In this document: in pieces, positions 42,241-50,812 of the stretch
Numbering within the stretch: position 1 is the first letter of the stretch
Layout: each line of letters starts with the position of its first letter
Assembly: GCF_002252525.1 (NCBI RefSeq)
Contig: NZ_NNRM01000052.1
Coordinates: 62,001 to 126,000 of the forward strand
From: Brucella pseudogrignonensis
Lineage (GTDB): Bacteria > Pseudomonadota > Alphaproteobacteria > Rhizobiales > Rhizobiaceae
Direction: 5' to 3'
DNA: 64,000 bases
The notes under the pieces: generated by a model
What the model saw: only the letters and a program-made list of their open reading frames with translations
What the model was told of the DNA's origin: nothing
Database searches by the model: none
Program-made: the position numbers and the translations under genes

Positions 42241-43777
42241 GAACTGGGAAATCCAGAAAAAGCAAATCCGCAGCGAAGGCGGCATGGTCGCCTGCCAGAA
42301 CTGGCTCGCCGCCGAAGCAGGTGCCGCCGTTTTACGCCGTGGCGGCAATGCCATGGATGCCGCAGTAACCACAGCACTTACCTTGAGTGTTGTTGAGCCA
42401 TGGCTTTCCGGTGTTGGTGGAGGCGGCTTTTTGCTGCGTGCGGATGGCAAAGACGGAAGTGTTGACGCGCTTGATTTCAACGTGGTGTCCGCGAGCCGTC
42501 TTGACCCCAACGATTATCCGGTAGCAGCCGGCAGTGACGGCGATTGGTTTAACTGGCCCAAAGTTGTCGAAGACCGGAACCTTATAGGTTACAGCTCCAT
42601 ATGTGTGCCGGGCGCCATCGCGGGCCTCGCATCTGCGCTGGAACGCTTTGGTTCCATCAGCTTCGCCGATGCGCTGCAGCCAGCAATCGACCATGCCCGA
42701 CGGGGATTGCAAATCGACTGGTTCACCACGCTTTGTCTGGCTATCGATAGCGAAGGCTTAAACCGTTTTCCTGCATCAAGTGCGCTCTTTCTCGATAATG
42801 GCCGTGCGCCTCGTGTGCCGGAAACAGGCTCGCCGCGCAGTATTCCCATGCCGAGAAAGGCTGCAATGCTGGAACGGCTGGCACAAGCAGGCGCACGCGA
42901 TTTCTACGAAGGTCAAATCGCCGAAACTCTCATTACCGATTTACGTGCTGGTGGCAGTCGCATTGAAAGCGACGATCTGCGCGACTTCCAGCCGGAGTGG
43001 AAGAAGCCGCTGACGATTGATTATCGCAACTCCTCCGTCCACGCCATGCCTGGGCTTTCCGGCGGACCGACACTGGCACGCGTTCTTGAAGAACTCGACA
43101 GGACATTGCCGCAGGAAAATGCATTTTCGGGAAAAACTGCGCTCGCCTTTGCAAGAGCCATTCGGCGCGCATCCGAAGACCGGCTTCGCACTCTCGGTCA
43201 TGGCAGCAGTGGGGAAAGCTGCACGACACATATCAGTGTTGTTGATCGTGATGGCACCATGGTTTCACTCACCAACACGTTATTATCGCGCTTTGGTTCG
43301 AAGGCCGTCGCGCCGTCGCTCGATCTTCTCATGAACAATGGCATGATGTGGTTCGACCCTCGTCCCGGCCAGCCAAACTCAATTGCAGCTGGCGTGAAGC
43401 CCCTTGCCAATATGTGCCCCATTATTGCCAGTAAAGATGGCATACCTCATTTGGCGCTCGGCGGTGCAGGTGGGCGGCAGATTATGCCCGCTGTGGCACA
43501 GATATTGTCATATATCGATGTATTCGGCATTTCGCCGGAGGCAGCGCTGCACGCGCCACGGATAGATGCCAGCGGCGTAAAGCTTCGCGTCAGCGAGCGC
43601 GCACGGGCGGATGTTGCCACGCGGCTGAGCGAGGAATTTCCTGTCGAGATCATCGAAGACACACTCTATCCGGTGAACTTCTCCATCCCTTCTGTTGTCA
43701 TGCGTGAAGACGGCCACAATATTGGTATGGCGCATCCTTACAGTCCTTGGGCAGCCGTGGGTACGGAGGCGGAATGA
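42233..43777 (+). CDS. Gamma-glutamyltransferase family Ntn hydrolase
   Basis: 514 residues from ATG at 42233; the frame extending to 42035 lies inside the deacetylase-like gene and is rejected. The motif GMVACQNWLAAEAGAAVLRRGGNAMDAAV is the family opening. The autocleavage site ESCTTHISVVDRDG gives Thr331 as nucleophile, and GGAGGRQIMPAVAQ near residue 410 is conserved. Most bacterial GGTs are exported, but no signal peptide is seen, so it probably works in the cytoplasm on imported gamma-glutamyl compounds. The family also contains cephalosporin acylases. It is coupled to both neighbours by overlapping start/stop codons. Confidence 0.89.
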   Translation: MAENWEIQKKQIRSEGGMVACQNWLAAEAGAAVLRRGGNAMDAAVTTALTLSVVEPWLSGVGGGGFLLRADGKDGSVDALDFNVVSASRLDPNDYPVAAGSDGDWFNWPKVVEDRNLIGYSSICVPGAIAGLASALERFGSISFADALQPAIDHARRGLQIDWFTTLCLAIDSEGLNRFPASSALFLDNGRAPRVPETGSPRSIPMPRKAAMLERLAQAGARDFYEGQIAETLITDLRAGGSRIESDDLRDFQPEWKKPLTIDYRNSSVHAMPGLSGGPTLARVLEELDRTLPQENAFSGKTALAFARAIRRASEDRLRTLGHGSSGESCTTHISVVDRDGTMVSLTNTLLSRFGSKAVAPSLDLLMNNGMMWFDPRPGQPNSIAAGVKPLANMCPIIASKDGIPHLALGGAGGRQIMPAVAQILSYIDVFGISPEAALHAPRIDASGVKLRVSERARADVATRLSEEFPVEIIEDTLYPVNFSIPSVVMREDGHNIGMAHPYSPWAAVGTEAE

Positions 43778-44748
43778 CAAAACCTGTGCTCAAAGTTGAT
43801 GAACTTGTCGTTCACATTGCGGATCAGCCGGTCGTGGATGGCGTCAGTTTTCAAGTCAACGAAGGAGAGATCCTGTCCGTTGTAGGCGAGTCCGGTTGCG
43901 GAAAATCCCTGACTGCGTTTTCCGTGATGGGCTTGCTCCCCAAAGTGGCTAAAATTGCATCCGGCAGCATTTGGTTCGGCGAAAGTGATCTGGTCAGCAT
44001 CTCCGATAAAGCGCGGCGAGGCCTGCGTGGCAATGATCTTGCGATCATTTTTCAGGAACCCGTTGCTTCACTTAACCCGCTGATGAAAATTGGCAGGCAG
44101 ATAGAGGAAAGCCTCGTCGTGCATCGCAACTTGAGCGGCAAAGCAGCCCGCCATGCTGCTATTGCCATGCTCGAAGAAGTGGGCATTCCGGAGCCGGAAA
44201 TTCGTTTCGGGCAATATCCGTTCGAGCTGTCCGGCGGCATGTGCCAGCGTGCCATGATTGCTATGGCTTTGATCTGCCGCCCCCGTCTTCTAATCGCCGA
44301 CGAGCCGACGACAGCGCTTGACGTTACCATTCAGGCGCAGATCCTTGACCTTATGAAAAAACTCCGCGATGAGACCGGAACGGCGATACTGCTCATCACC
44401 CACGATATGGGCGTTGTTGCGGACATGGCAGACCGTGTGGCAGTGATGTATGCGGGGCGCATCATCGAACAAGCTCCGGTCGAAGCGATCTTCGCACGAC
44501 AAGAGCATCCTTATACGAAGCTTTTGCTTTCGACCATTCCGCGTCTCGATGGTGAACCTAAAACGCATTTGCGAACGATTGAAGGTATCGTACCCAAAAT
44601 CGGTTCATGGCCTGAAGGCTGTCGCTTTGCACCGCGTTGCCCCATTGCAGAAGATCAATGTCATGAGGTCGCTCCAAAGCTTTCAACACGAATTGATGTT
44701 GGTGCTGCTGCCTGCTGGCGTTCGCAACAAGTGGGAGCGCTGCTATGA
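43774..44748 (+). CDS. Peptide-type ABC transporter ATPase (DppD-like)
   Basis: 324 residues from ATG at 43774, overlapping the previous stop (ATGA). Walker A GESGCGKS, signature ELSGGMCQRAMIAMAL (the usual GGQ reads GGM), Walker B LLIADEPTTALD. The oligopeptide/dipeptide C-terminal zinc-finger-like segment CRFAPRCPIAEDQCHEV is present. It pairs with the DppF-like protein to drive the transporter at 38743-40532. A 4-bp overlap with dppF shows translational coupling. Confidence 0.92.
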   Translation: MTKPVLKVDELVVHIADQPVVDGVSFQVNEGEILSVVGESGCGKSLTAFSVMGLLPKVAKIASGSIWFGESDLVSISDKARRGLRGNDLAIIFQEPVASLNPLMKIGRQIEESLVVHRNLSGKAARHAAIAMLEEVGIPEPEIRFGQYPFELSGGMCQRAMIAMALICRPRLLIADEPTTALDVTIQAQILDLMKKLRDETGTAILLITHDMGVVADMADRVAVMYAGRIIEQAPVEAIFARQEHPYTKLLLSTIPRLDGEPKTHLRTIEGIVPKIGSWPEGCRFAPRCPIAEDQCHEVAPKLSTRIDVGAAACWRSQQVGALL

Positions 44749-45722
44749 GCGAGACACTGCTTTCGGTCGACAATCTTAAAGTTCATTATCCTATTCGTGG
44801 TGGCTTGCTAGGGCGCACCGTCAACTTCGTCAAAGCTGTCGATGGGGTCAGTCTCAATATCGCACGCGGGGAAAGCGTTGCACTTGTTGGTGAGTCAGGC
44901 TGTGGCAAGTCCACGCTCGGCACTGCAATCCTCGGCATGACGAAAGCGACATCGGGCAATATCAGTTTTGATGGAAAGCCGGTTGCTCATGGCTTGTCAG
45001 AAACAATCCGCGGACTTTCACGCGACATTCAGATCGTCTTTCAGGATCCGGCATCGGCACTGAACCCAAAGCTCACAATAGGCGAAAGCATTGCCGAACC
45101 GCTTGCAATCCATAATATCGGGACAGCGGCGGAGCAACGCGCTCGTGTCGCCGAGCTGCTCAAGCTGGTCGGGCTGCATCCGGAACATGCAATGAGAAAA
45201 CCCGGCGCTTTTTCGGGCGGACAAAGGCAGCGCATCGTGATTGCCAGAGCGCTTGCGCTCAACCCAAAACTAATGATTTTGGATGAGCCTGTTTCAGCGC
45301 TTGATGTTTCCATCCGCTCGCAAATACTCAACCTGCTTCTCGATCTTCAGCGCCAATTTGGACTGTCCTATCTGTTCATCAGTCACGATCTTTCAGTTGT
45401 AAGGCATTTCGCGGATCGCGTAGCTGTCATGTATCTGGGGCGCATCGTTGAAACCGGCGAAACCTCCGATGTTTTTGATCGTCCAGAACATCCCTATACT
45501 GAAGCACTGATATCAGCCATTCCATTGCCTGACCCAATCGCCCAACGGCAACGCAAGCGAATTGTATTGCGCGGTGATCTGCCAAGTCCGGCCAACCCGC
45601 CGAAGGGCTGCGGCTTCTCGACAAGATGTCCTCTCGCTGTCGCAGAATGTCGTGAAGCCCCGCCATCGCTTGTCGAGCGAAACACCAACCGGCATCTCGC
45701 ATGTTTTGTCCGCGCGGCATGA
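44745..45722 (+). CDS. Peptide-type ABC transporter ATPase (DppF-like)
   Basis: A 325-residue partner ATPase. Walker A GESGCGKS, Q-loop IVFQDPASALNPKLTI, signature AFSGGQRQRIVIARAL, Walker B MILDEPVSALDVS. The C-terminal segment GCGFSTRCPLAVAECRE is of the Opp/Dpp type. It is the last gene of the 36.4-45.7-kb operon. In contrast to the two other Dpp-type systems in this window, here DppD and DppF are separate proteins. Confidence 0.92.
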   Translation: MSETLLSVDNLKVHYPIRGGLLGRTVNFVKAVDGVSLNIARGESVALVGESGCGKSTLGTAILGMTKATSGNISFDGKPVAHGLSETIRGLSRDIQIVFQDPASALNPKLTIGESIAEPLAIHNIGTAAEQRARVAELLKLVGLHPEHAMRKPGAFSGGQRQRIVIARALALNPKLMILDEPVSALDVSIRSQILNLLLDLQRQFGLSYLFISHDLSVVRHFADRVAVMYLGRIVETGETSDVFDRPEHPYTEALISAIPLPDPIAQRQRKRIVLRGDLPSPANPPKGCGFSTRCPLAVAECREAPPSLVERNTNRHLACFVRAA

Positions 45723-45795
45723 GAATGCGAAAACAGAAACACTAAGGGTTAAACGTTTCGAGACAATTGGGTGCAGCCACAATCGTCCGCTTCTC

Positions 45796-45816
45796 AGCGA
45801 TAACATGCTTATCGCT
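45796..45816. terminator. Candidate terminator between convergent dppF and CGNR genes
   Basis: The stem AGCGATAA-CATGC-TTATCGCT lies between two convergent stops (45722 and 45833). Its 8-bp stem has no clear T-run, so it is a weak call, but the position suits a shared terminator. Confidence 0.45.
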
Positions 45817-45832
45817 CATCTCGACCCAGCCT

Positions 45833-46453
45833 CTATGCACTCTCTTTCGCTTTTCGCTTTCGATAAGCGCGCGCACTTGCCTGATCTCCACAGGGAGACA
45901 TGGCACACCAAACCCGATTACCTGCCCGTGATTTATCAACGAACATGACATGACAACGTGGCGACGCGCATTGCTTGATACGCGTGCGATATGGCCCGGT
46001 GAAAACGTCGATCGCATCACGCGCGATCAAGCCAAGAATTTCGTTCATTTCGGCTGCATCAGGCGGCTCGGTACTGCAGCCATCACAGGCGATACGCAAA
46101 ACCGGCATACCTGAACGGGCATGAGCGTTGATCAAAGCAATATCCGATACCGATATCTCACCTTGATTGATGCGATTATCCGCCAGCCTGAATATTGCCT
46201 CTCGCAAAGACTTTGTCTTTGCAAGTTCCTCGTCCGTCACAGAACCGGCAAGCGGTGGTAACTCCGCTTCACAAAGCCATCTGTCCAGCAGTGAAGGCTC
46301 TGAAAAGCGGTCAATCCCCTTGGCCCTGTCTTTTGAAGCAGCGACGGTCGCAACAAGATTGAGCGCAACACTGTCCGAGCGGAACAGGAAGCGCCAGCTT
46401 CCCTTTTTCCGGCGTTCTTTCGGATGCGTGGATTTTGCGTCAGTTATGTCCAT
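45833..46453 (-). CDS. CGNR zinc-finger (ABATE-type) putative regulator
   Basis: A 206-residue protein. The N-terminal two thirds is a helical ABATE-like sensor region (ALNLVATVAAS, LLDRWLCEAELPP, SLREAIFRLADN). The C-terminal 50 residues carry the treble-clef zinc finger with Cys162, Cys167, Cys183 and Cys188 (QCASPRCHVMF and CAMSPCGDQASARAYRKRK). The CGNR tetrad reads CGDQ here. The family is assumed to be DNA-binding regulators. It is the last gene on the minus strand after the operon from 54.3 kb, separated from it by 75 bp with two inverted repeats, so it may regulate that operon. Confidence 0.82.
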   Translation of the reverse strand: MDITDAKSTHPKERRKKGSWRFLFRSDSVALNLVATVAASKDRAKGIDRFSEPSLLDRWLCEAELPPLAGSVTDEELAKTKSLREAIFRLADNRINQGEISVSDIALINAHARSGMPVLRIACDGCSTEPPDAAEMNEILGLIARDAIDVFTGPYRTRIKQCASPRCHVMFVDKSRAGNRVWCAMSPCGDQASARAYRKRKAKESA

Positions 46454-46478
46454 CAGTTCGCTCTTTGCTTGACAGGCC

Positions 46479-46518
46479 CGTCCAGCTTTGAAAGCTGGAC
46501 GATACTTATGAGATAAGT
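46479..46518. promoter_or_regulatory. Two adjacent inverted repeats upstream of the CGNR gene
   Basis: CGTCCAGCTTT-G-AAAGCTGGACG (46479-46501) and ACTTAT-GAG-ATAAGT (46504-46518) fill the gap between the acyl-CoA-dehydrogenase-like stop and the CGNR start. They may be an intra-operon terminator/attenuator hairpin plus an operator for the CGNR protein. No T-run follows on either strand. Confidence 0.55.
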
Positions 46519-46528
46519 GCTGACAAAA

Positions 46529-47779
46529 TCAACTGTTCGCCGAAGGCGTCGCCAACTCAAGATCAACGGCATATCTGCCAATTTCCTGTATTTTTACAGC
46601 CACAGGATCATGCAGCGTGTAGATGCGAGCATCACGCCAATAGCGATCCAGCCCTTGTTTCAAAGTCGCGGAACGCGCGCCAACGGCTTCAAAAATGCGC
46701 GATGTTACTGAGAGCGCTGCTGCGTCCGAAGCAACCTTGGCCTGTGATATGAGATCAGCAATCTCGCCACGGCGTTCCGGTGTCAGACGGTTCTCATCAA
46801 TGTCTGCAACCAGTTCGCCAAACGCCTTGTTGGCGACAGTTGAAAGCGCAAAAGATGCATTGGCTGTGGTGATAGAATTGCCAATTGTATCGGCGATATA
46901 GTCCGGCACTGATGTGTTCTGGCCGTTTTTGCGCAAGTGCAATTGCGACAATGCAGTATCAATTGCCCCTAACGCCGTTCCATTGAGAAAATTGACGAAC
47001 ATGATCTGAAAGGCCAGCGAGCCTATCGATTCATTGAGGGGACGCTTTGTTGGATCGGCTGCCGATGTGCTGAAAATCGCATCATCCGGTATAAATACAT
47101 TTTCAAATACCAGACTGCCTGAAGCGGAGCGACGCGCACCAATGCCATCCCAGTCATTAGCATGGACAATGCCCGGTGTTGACGCATCAAGAACGAACGT
47201 CAAACGTTTCTCATGGCCATCGGGCGCGCGATAGCTTTCGCCGACGACCAAACGGTCAGCTGTTTGTGCAGCGGTTGCGAAGCTTTTCCTGCCATTGGCA
47301 ATATATCCACCATCAACCCGCTTGAGGTCTGCGGCAGGACCACCTGGATTGTTGGCACCACCCCAAAGCGTCGGCGTCTGCAACGAATCTGCCACGGCTT
47401 TTGAGAACACCGGCCCACGCCCGGCAATCTCAATACGCAGCAAATGCATGTAATTATAACCGAGAAGTGCTGCACTCGATAAATCGATGCGTGAAATTTC
47501 CCGGATCGCAAAAAGGGCATGTTGCCAGCGTGCGCCTATCGCTGCCCGGCGGTCGTCAGCTTTACGAAACAGCGCCAGACCATTATCAATCGTTAGTGCA
47601 GCCAGACCGGACTGCCGAAGAAGCGATGCTTCCTCAACGGGGGCGGAACCTTTACGGTCCCGCCCTACCACATGCGGCGCAAGCTCAGTTTTCACCTGCT
47701 CGACACGCGCCCGGATGTCCGCCTCGATTGGCGGATCAAACCATTGCGTATGCCGGGAGGATTGGGCATGTGCATTCAT
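46529..47779 (-). CDS. Acyl-CoA dehydrogenase-fold flavoprotein (DszC/SfnB-like)
   Basis: A 416-residue flavoprotein of the acyl-CoA dehydrogenase fold. The N-terminal helical domain contains LLRQSGLAALTIDNG, the middle barrel WGGANNPGGPAADLKRVDGGYIANGRKSFATAAQTAD, and the C-terminal helical domain ARSATLKQGLDRYWRDARIYTLHDPVAVK. The last motif (RxxRxxTLHDP) is characteristic of DszC/SfnB-type monooxygenases rather than fatty-acid enzymes. These oxidise sulfur or nitrogen in organic molecules with FMN supplied by a reductase. The operon includes an MDR reductase, an OsmC-like protein and a Dpp-type importer. Organosulfur use is a possibility, not shown. Confidence 0.84.
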   Translation of the reverse strand: MNAHAQSSRHTQWFDPPIEADIRARVEQVKTELAPHVVGRDRKGSAPVEEASLLRQSGLAALTIDNGLALFRKADDRRAAIGARWQHALFAIREISRIDLSSAALLGYNYMHLLRIEIAGRGPVFSKAVADSLQTPTLWGGANNPGGPAADLKRVDGGYIANGRKSFATAAQTADRLVVGESYRAPDGHEKRLTFVLDASTPGIVHANDWDGIGARRSASGSLVFENVFIPDDAIFSTSAADPTKRPLNESIGSLAFQIMFVNFLNGTALGAIDTALSQLHLRKNGQNTSVPDYIADTIGNSITTANASFALSTVANKAFGELVADIDENRLTPERRGEIADLISQAKVASDAAALSVTSRIFEAVGARSATLKQGLDRYWRDARIYTLHDPVAVKIQEIGRYAVDLELATPSANS

Positions 47780-48702
47780 GGTTTCACATCCAGAACGGCC
47801 TTACCATGCAAACGCCGGTCAAGAAGGGCCGCGACAGCCTGGTCAAATTGGTTCCAGTCGCCACGCCATTTCACTTCTGTCTTGAGCTTGCCCTCGGCCA
47901 GCCATCGCAGCAGTGCCGTGAGATAAGAGCCCACCCGATACTCGGAAATCAGGAAGCCATGAATGTGACGCCCAACCGGACCAACCGTGCCTAGATGACC
48001 AAAAACGGCGTCTTCGCCTGAAGCCCAGCCGAGGCTCTGCACATTGCCATGCCGGTTAAGAAGCTTGAAGGATTGCACGAGCTGCGCCCCGCCAACACTC
48101 TCGATCACCAGATCAATACCTTCCTTCACATCATCAAGGCTGGTCACAACAAGGTCTGCACCAAGTTTTGTCAGACCCGCTGCACTGGCTTCCGATCCCA
48201 CAGAAGCGATAACACGCGCACCACCCAGTCGTGCAAGCTGAATTGCAAAGCGGCCTACACCGCCAGAAGCACCGGTGATGAGAACTGTCTTGCCGAGAAT
48301 TGGCCCACCAAGCTGCAAGGTCGCCAGCGCCGTAACAGCTGCCGTTGGCAGGGTTGCAGCTTCTGCCGGATCGACACCCTCCGGAATGACCGCGATATCC
48401 TCAACATGTGCAATGCGCTTTTCTGCCCAGGCACCAAGTGGGGCGCGTGTGACAACCACTGTTCCAATGGGAGGCGCTTTGGTTTGTGGACCAACGGCTA
48501 CAATCACACCGGACGCATCCCATCCAAGAACCGTACCATCAGCCTCAAGACCGCGCGCACCACGCCGGGTTTCACCGAAATTCAGCGAGGTGTGTGTGAC
48601 ATCGATAAGCACTTCCCCATAACCCGGCTCAGGGGTCGCTCGTGTGGCGAAACGCAGACCGCCGGACGTTGCCTTATCTGTTTCGATAACTCGAATGGTC
48701 AT
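47776..48702 (-). CDS. MDR-superfamily oxidoreductase (quinone oxidoreductase/zinc-type alcohol dehydrogenase-like)
   Basis: A 308-residue medium-chain reductase. The N-terminal GroES-like part reads GYGEVLIDVTHTSLNFGETRR and LGWDASGVIVAVGP. The nucleotide-binding motif is VLITGASGGVGRFAIQLARLGGARVIASVG. No structural zinc Cys cluster is seen, so it belongs to the zinc-free quinone oxidoreductase group that uses NADPH. It is coupled by 4-bp overlaps to both the OsmC-like gene upstream and the DszC/SfnB-like gene downstream, suggesting a joint pathway. Confidence 0.88.
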   Translation of the reverse strand: MTIRVIETDKATSGGLRFATRATPEPGYGEVLIDVTHTSLNFGETRRGARGLEADGTVLGWDASGVIVAVGPQTKAPPIGTVVVTRAPLGAWAEKRIAHVEDIAVIPEGVDPAEAATLPTAAVTALATLQLGGPILGKTVLITGASGGVGRFAIQLARLGGARVIASVGSEASAAGLTKLGADLVVTSLDDVKEGIDLVIESVGGAQLVQSFKLLNRHGNVQSLGWASGEDAVFGHLGTVGPVGRHIHGFLISEYRVGSYLTALLRWLAEGKLKTEVKWRGDWNQFDQAVAALLDRRLHGKAVLDVKP

Positions 48703-49211
48703 GCGGTGATCCTTTCCAGATGTCCTGCAATCGAAGCGCCTCGGGTAACGACGTTATAAACAAAGCTGTTAAGCTCAACACGCTGGCGCAGGTCTTCCAG
48801 CTCAGCGTCAGATGCGGGAGACTGGATTTTCGCGGTGTAGCGAAGTTCCAGATCGACTGGCTCGCTTGAGCCTGTTCCGATTTGTCCCGGCTTGCTCACA
48901 GCTTCAGCGACAACTTCCAGCGCATCGATCTCGATATCGAGCAGGGATGCCTGAATAAGAAAGCCATGATTGAGGCAACCAGCAACAGCGCCGATCAGCA
49001 ATTCACCCGGGGCCGGACCAAGATCAAAGCCACCGCCGGCGGGCGATCCATCGGTGATAATCTGAAAATCACGAATGAAAAGACGACGGATACCGCTGCG
49101 TCCTTCAGCAACAACGCGGGCGGAAAGCTGGCCGGTGCCTGCTGGCTGTCCCTTTCGTGCGTCGTACAGCTTTCTCTTGTGTCGGATATATTTCGTCAGA
49201 CCACTGGTCAT
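48699..49211 (-). CDS. OsmC-family protein lacking the second redox cysteine
   Basis: A 170-residue protein with the OsmC pattern: FDLGPAPGELLIGAVAGCLNHGFLIQASLLDI (Cys79 as the peroxidatic-type cysteine) and a C-terminal helix. The usual second cysteine in an SCP motif is absent; that place reads VTRGASIAGHLE. Thiol peroxidase activity as in Ohr/OsmC is therefore doubtful, and another thiol or acyl-handling function is possible. It lies between the binding-protein gene and the reductase gene in the same operon. Confidence 0.82.
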   Translation of the reverse strand: MTSGLTKYIRHKRKLYDARKGQPAGTGQLSARVVAEGRSGIRRLFIRDFQIITDGSPAGGGFDLGPAPGELLIGAVAGCLNHGFLIQASLLDIEIDALEVVAEAVSKPGQIGTGSSEPVDLELRYTAKIQSPASDAELEDLRQRVELNSFVYNVVTRGASIAGHLERITA

Positions 49212-49247
49212 AGGTATTTCCTGTATTCGGTATGTTGGAAGAGAGGC

Positions 49248-50783
49248 TTACTCAGCAGGTTTGATTTCGTATGGCAGCGTCCAGTCATCCCGGCGGATGT
49301 CCCATACGACTTTGTTGCTGTAGGCATAGGTTTGCGGCAGATCCCAAAGGAAGACGGCAAGCGCTTCGTCAGATGCCACTTCGGTCGCGCGTTTGACTGA
49401 TGCAAGCTCGGCGTCCTTGGTGAGTGCGCCTTTTGCCTGCTTCACTGCTTCGTCAAAGGCGGCTGGGACGGGTCCAATTGTCTGAAAATGCGTGCTGCCG
49501 AGATAGGTCAGTGTTTCAGCAGCAATGCTTGCCGTATCGGCGTAACCAAACCACGTCAGGCCAGCGGCTTTGTCAGACGCCGCGCGCTCGGCATGGGACG
49601 AGGCAGGCAGAATATTGAGCTGCGCACGTACTCCAACCGCTGCAAGCTGGGCCGCGATAATCTGCGCTGCCTGCTCTCCACCGACATAGGTGCCTTTGCC
49701 AAACACCATCTCGACATCAAAGCCATCCGGATACCCCGCTTCCGCAAGCAGCGCTTTGGCCTTCTCGGGATCATAAGGCCACGGCTTCAGGTCTGTGTTG
49801 TAGCCCTCATGGAAGCTGGTGATGATCTGGCTGTTGGCAGGGCTTACCAATCCCTTGAACAGCGCCTTTGTAATAGCTTCCTTATCAATGGCGTAGTTCA
49901 AAGCCTGCCGCACACGCGCATCATCAAGCGGCTTGATATTGGTGTTGAAACGGATGATCTGTACGCGCGTACTTGGGCGCGCACCTGCCACCAGATTACC
50001 ATTGCTTTCGAGCTGTGCGAGATCCTGCGGAGCGATAACCGCTGCGGCATCAATCTCGCCGGATTTCAGGCCGTTAATCTTGGCTGCAGCATCGACCACA
50101 ACTCGGAACTGCGCCTTGGTGAAGGGTGCTGCCTTGCCGAAGTAATGTTCATTGGCTTCAAGGCGAACTTCGCCCTCTGGATTATAGCTCACCAGCTTAT
50201 AGGGGCCGGTGCCAAGAGCCTCAATCGCTGGGTTGTGTGACTTGGCCCATTCAGGTTCCAGATAGAAAATGCCTGCCAGCCGTTTGGGAAACTCAATGTC
50301 GGGCGCTTTCAGCGTAAAGGCAACCTGATGCGGTGAAAGGACTTCAACCTTATCAACCGCCTTCATCGACGAGACGATCCAGCTTGGCTTTTCTGACGAC
50401 AGGATGCGCTCGATGTTCCACTTAACGACTTGAGCATCAAATGGCACATTGTTGGAGAAAACTACGTCGTCGCGCAGATCGAACACCCAACGCGTATCCG
50501 ACTCCTGTTTCCAGTCCTTGGCCAGAACACCCACCAGTTTGCCTTCACCATCAAGGCGCGTCAGTGGCGAATAGATTGAGGCGATGATGCTCAGATCGCC
50601 GCGCAAATTGCCCCCAACGGCTGGATCAAGGGTCTGCAAGGCATAAGGCAGCGCCACCACCAATTCATGGGTCTTGCCATAGTCCGCAGGTGCCTGCGCG
50701 TGGGTCGCCGATAGCGTTGCAGACATGAGAAGCAGGCTTGCTCCCATCAGTCTCAATGCGTGCAATGATCGTTTTACAATCAT
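49248..50783 (-). CDS. Peptide-type ABC transporter substrate-binding protein (SBP family 5)
   Basis: A 511-residue family-5 binding protein with a signal peptide to about residue 29 (SATHA before QAPADYG). Motifs are LQTLDPAVGGNLRGD, FDLRDDVVFSNNVPFDAQVVKWNIER, ALGTGPYKLVSYNPEGEV and ARVRQALNYAIDKEAITKALF. It is clearly diverged from the other three Dpp-type binding proteins in the window. It belongs to the operon of the ATPase and permeases at 50.8-54.3 kb, which precede it. Here the binding-protein gene is not first; order is dppB, dppC, dppDF, binding protein. Confidence 0.92.
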   Translation of the reverse strand: MIVKRSLHALRLMGASLLLMSATLSATHAQAPADYGKTHELVVALPYALQTLDPAVGGNLRGDLSIIASIYSPLTRLDGEGKLVGVLAKDWKQESDTRWVFDLRDDVVFSNNVPFDAQVVKWNIERILSSEKPSWIVSSMKAVDKVEVLSPHQVAFTLKAPDIEFPKRLAGIFYLEPEWAKSHNPAIEALGTGPYKLVSYNPEGEVRLEANEHYFGKAAPFTKAQFRVVVDAAAKINGLKSGEIDAAAVIAPQDLAQLESNGNLVAGARPSTRVQIIRFNTNIKPLDDARVRQALNYAIDKEAITKALFKGLVSPANSQIITSFHEGYNTDLKPWPYDPEKAKALLAEAGYPDGFDVEMVFGKGTYVGGEQAAQIIAAQLAAVGVRAQLNILPASSHAERAASDKAAGLTWFGYADTASIAAETLTYLGSTHFQTIGPVPAAFDEAVKQAKGALTKDAELASVKRATEVASDEALAVFLWDLPQTYAYSNKVVWDIRRDDWTLPYEIKPAE

Positions 50784-50812
50784 GTGTCTTTTTCCAGTTT
50801 TTGTGTTCAGAT

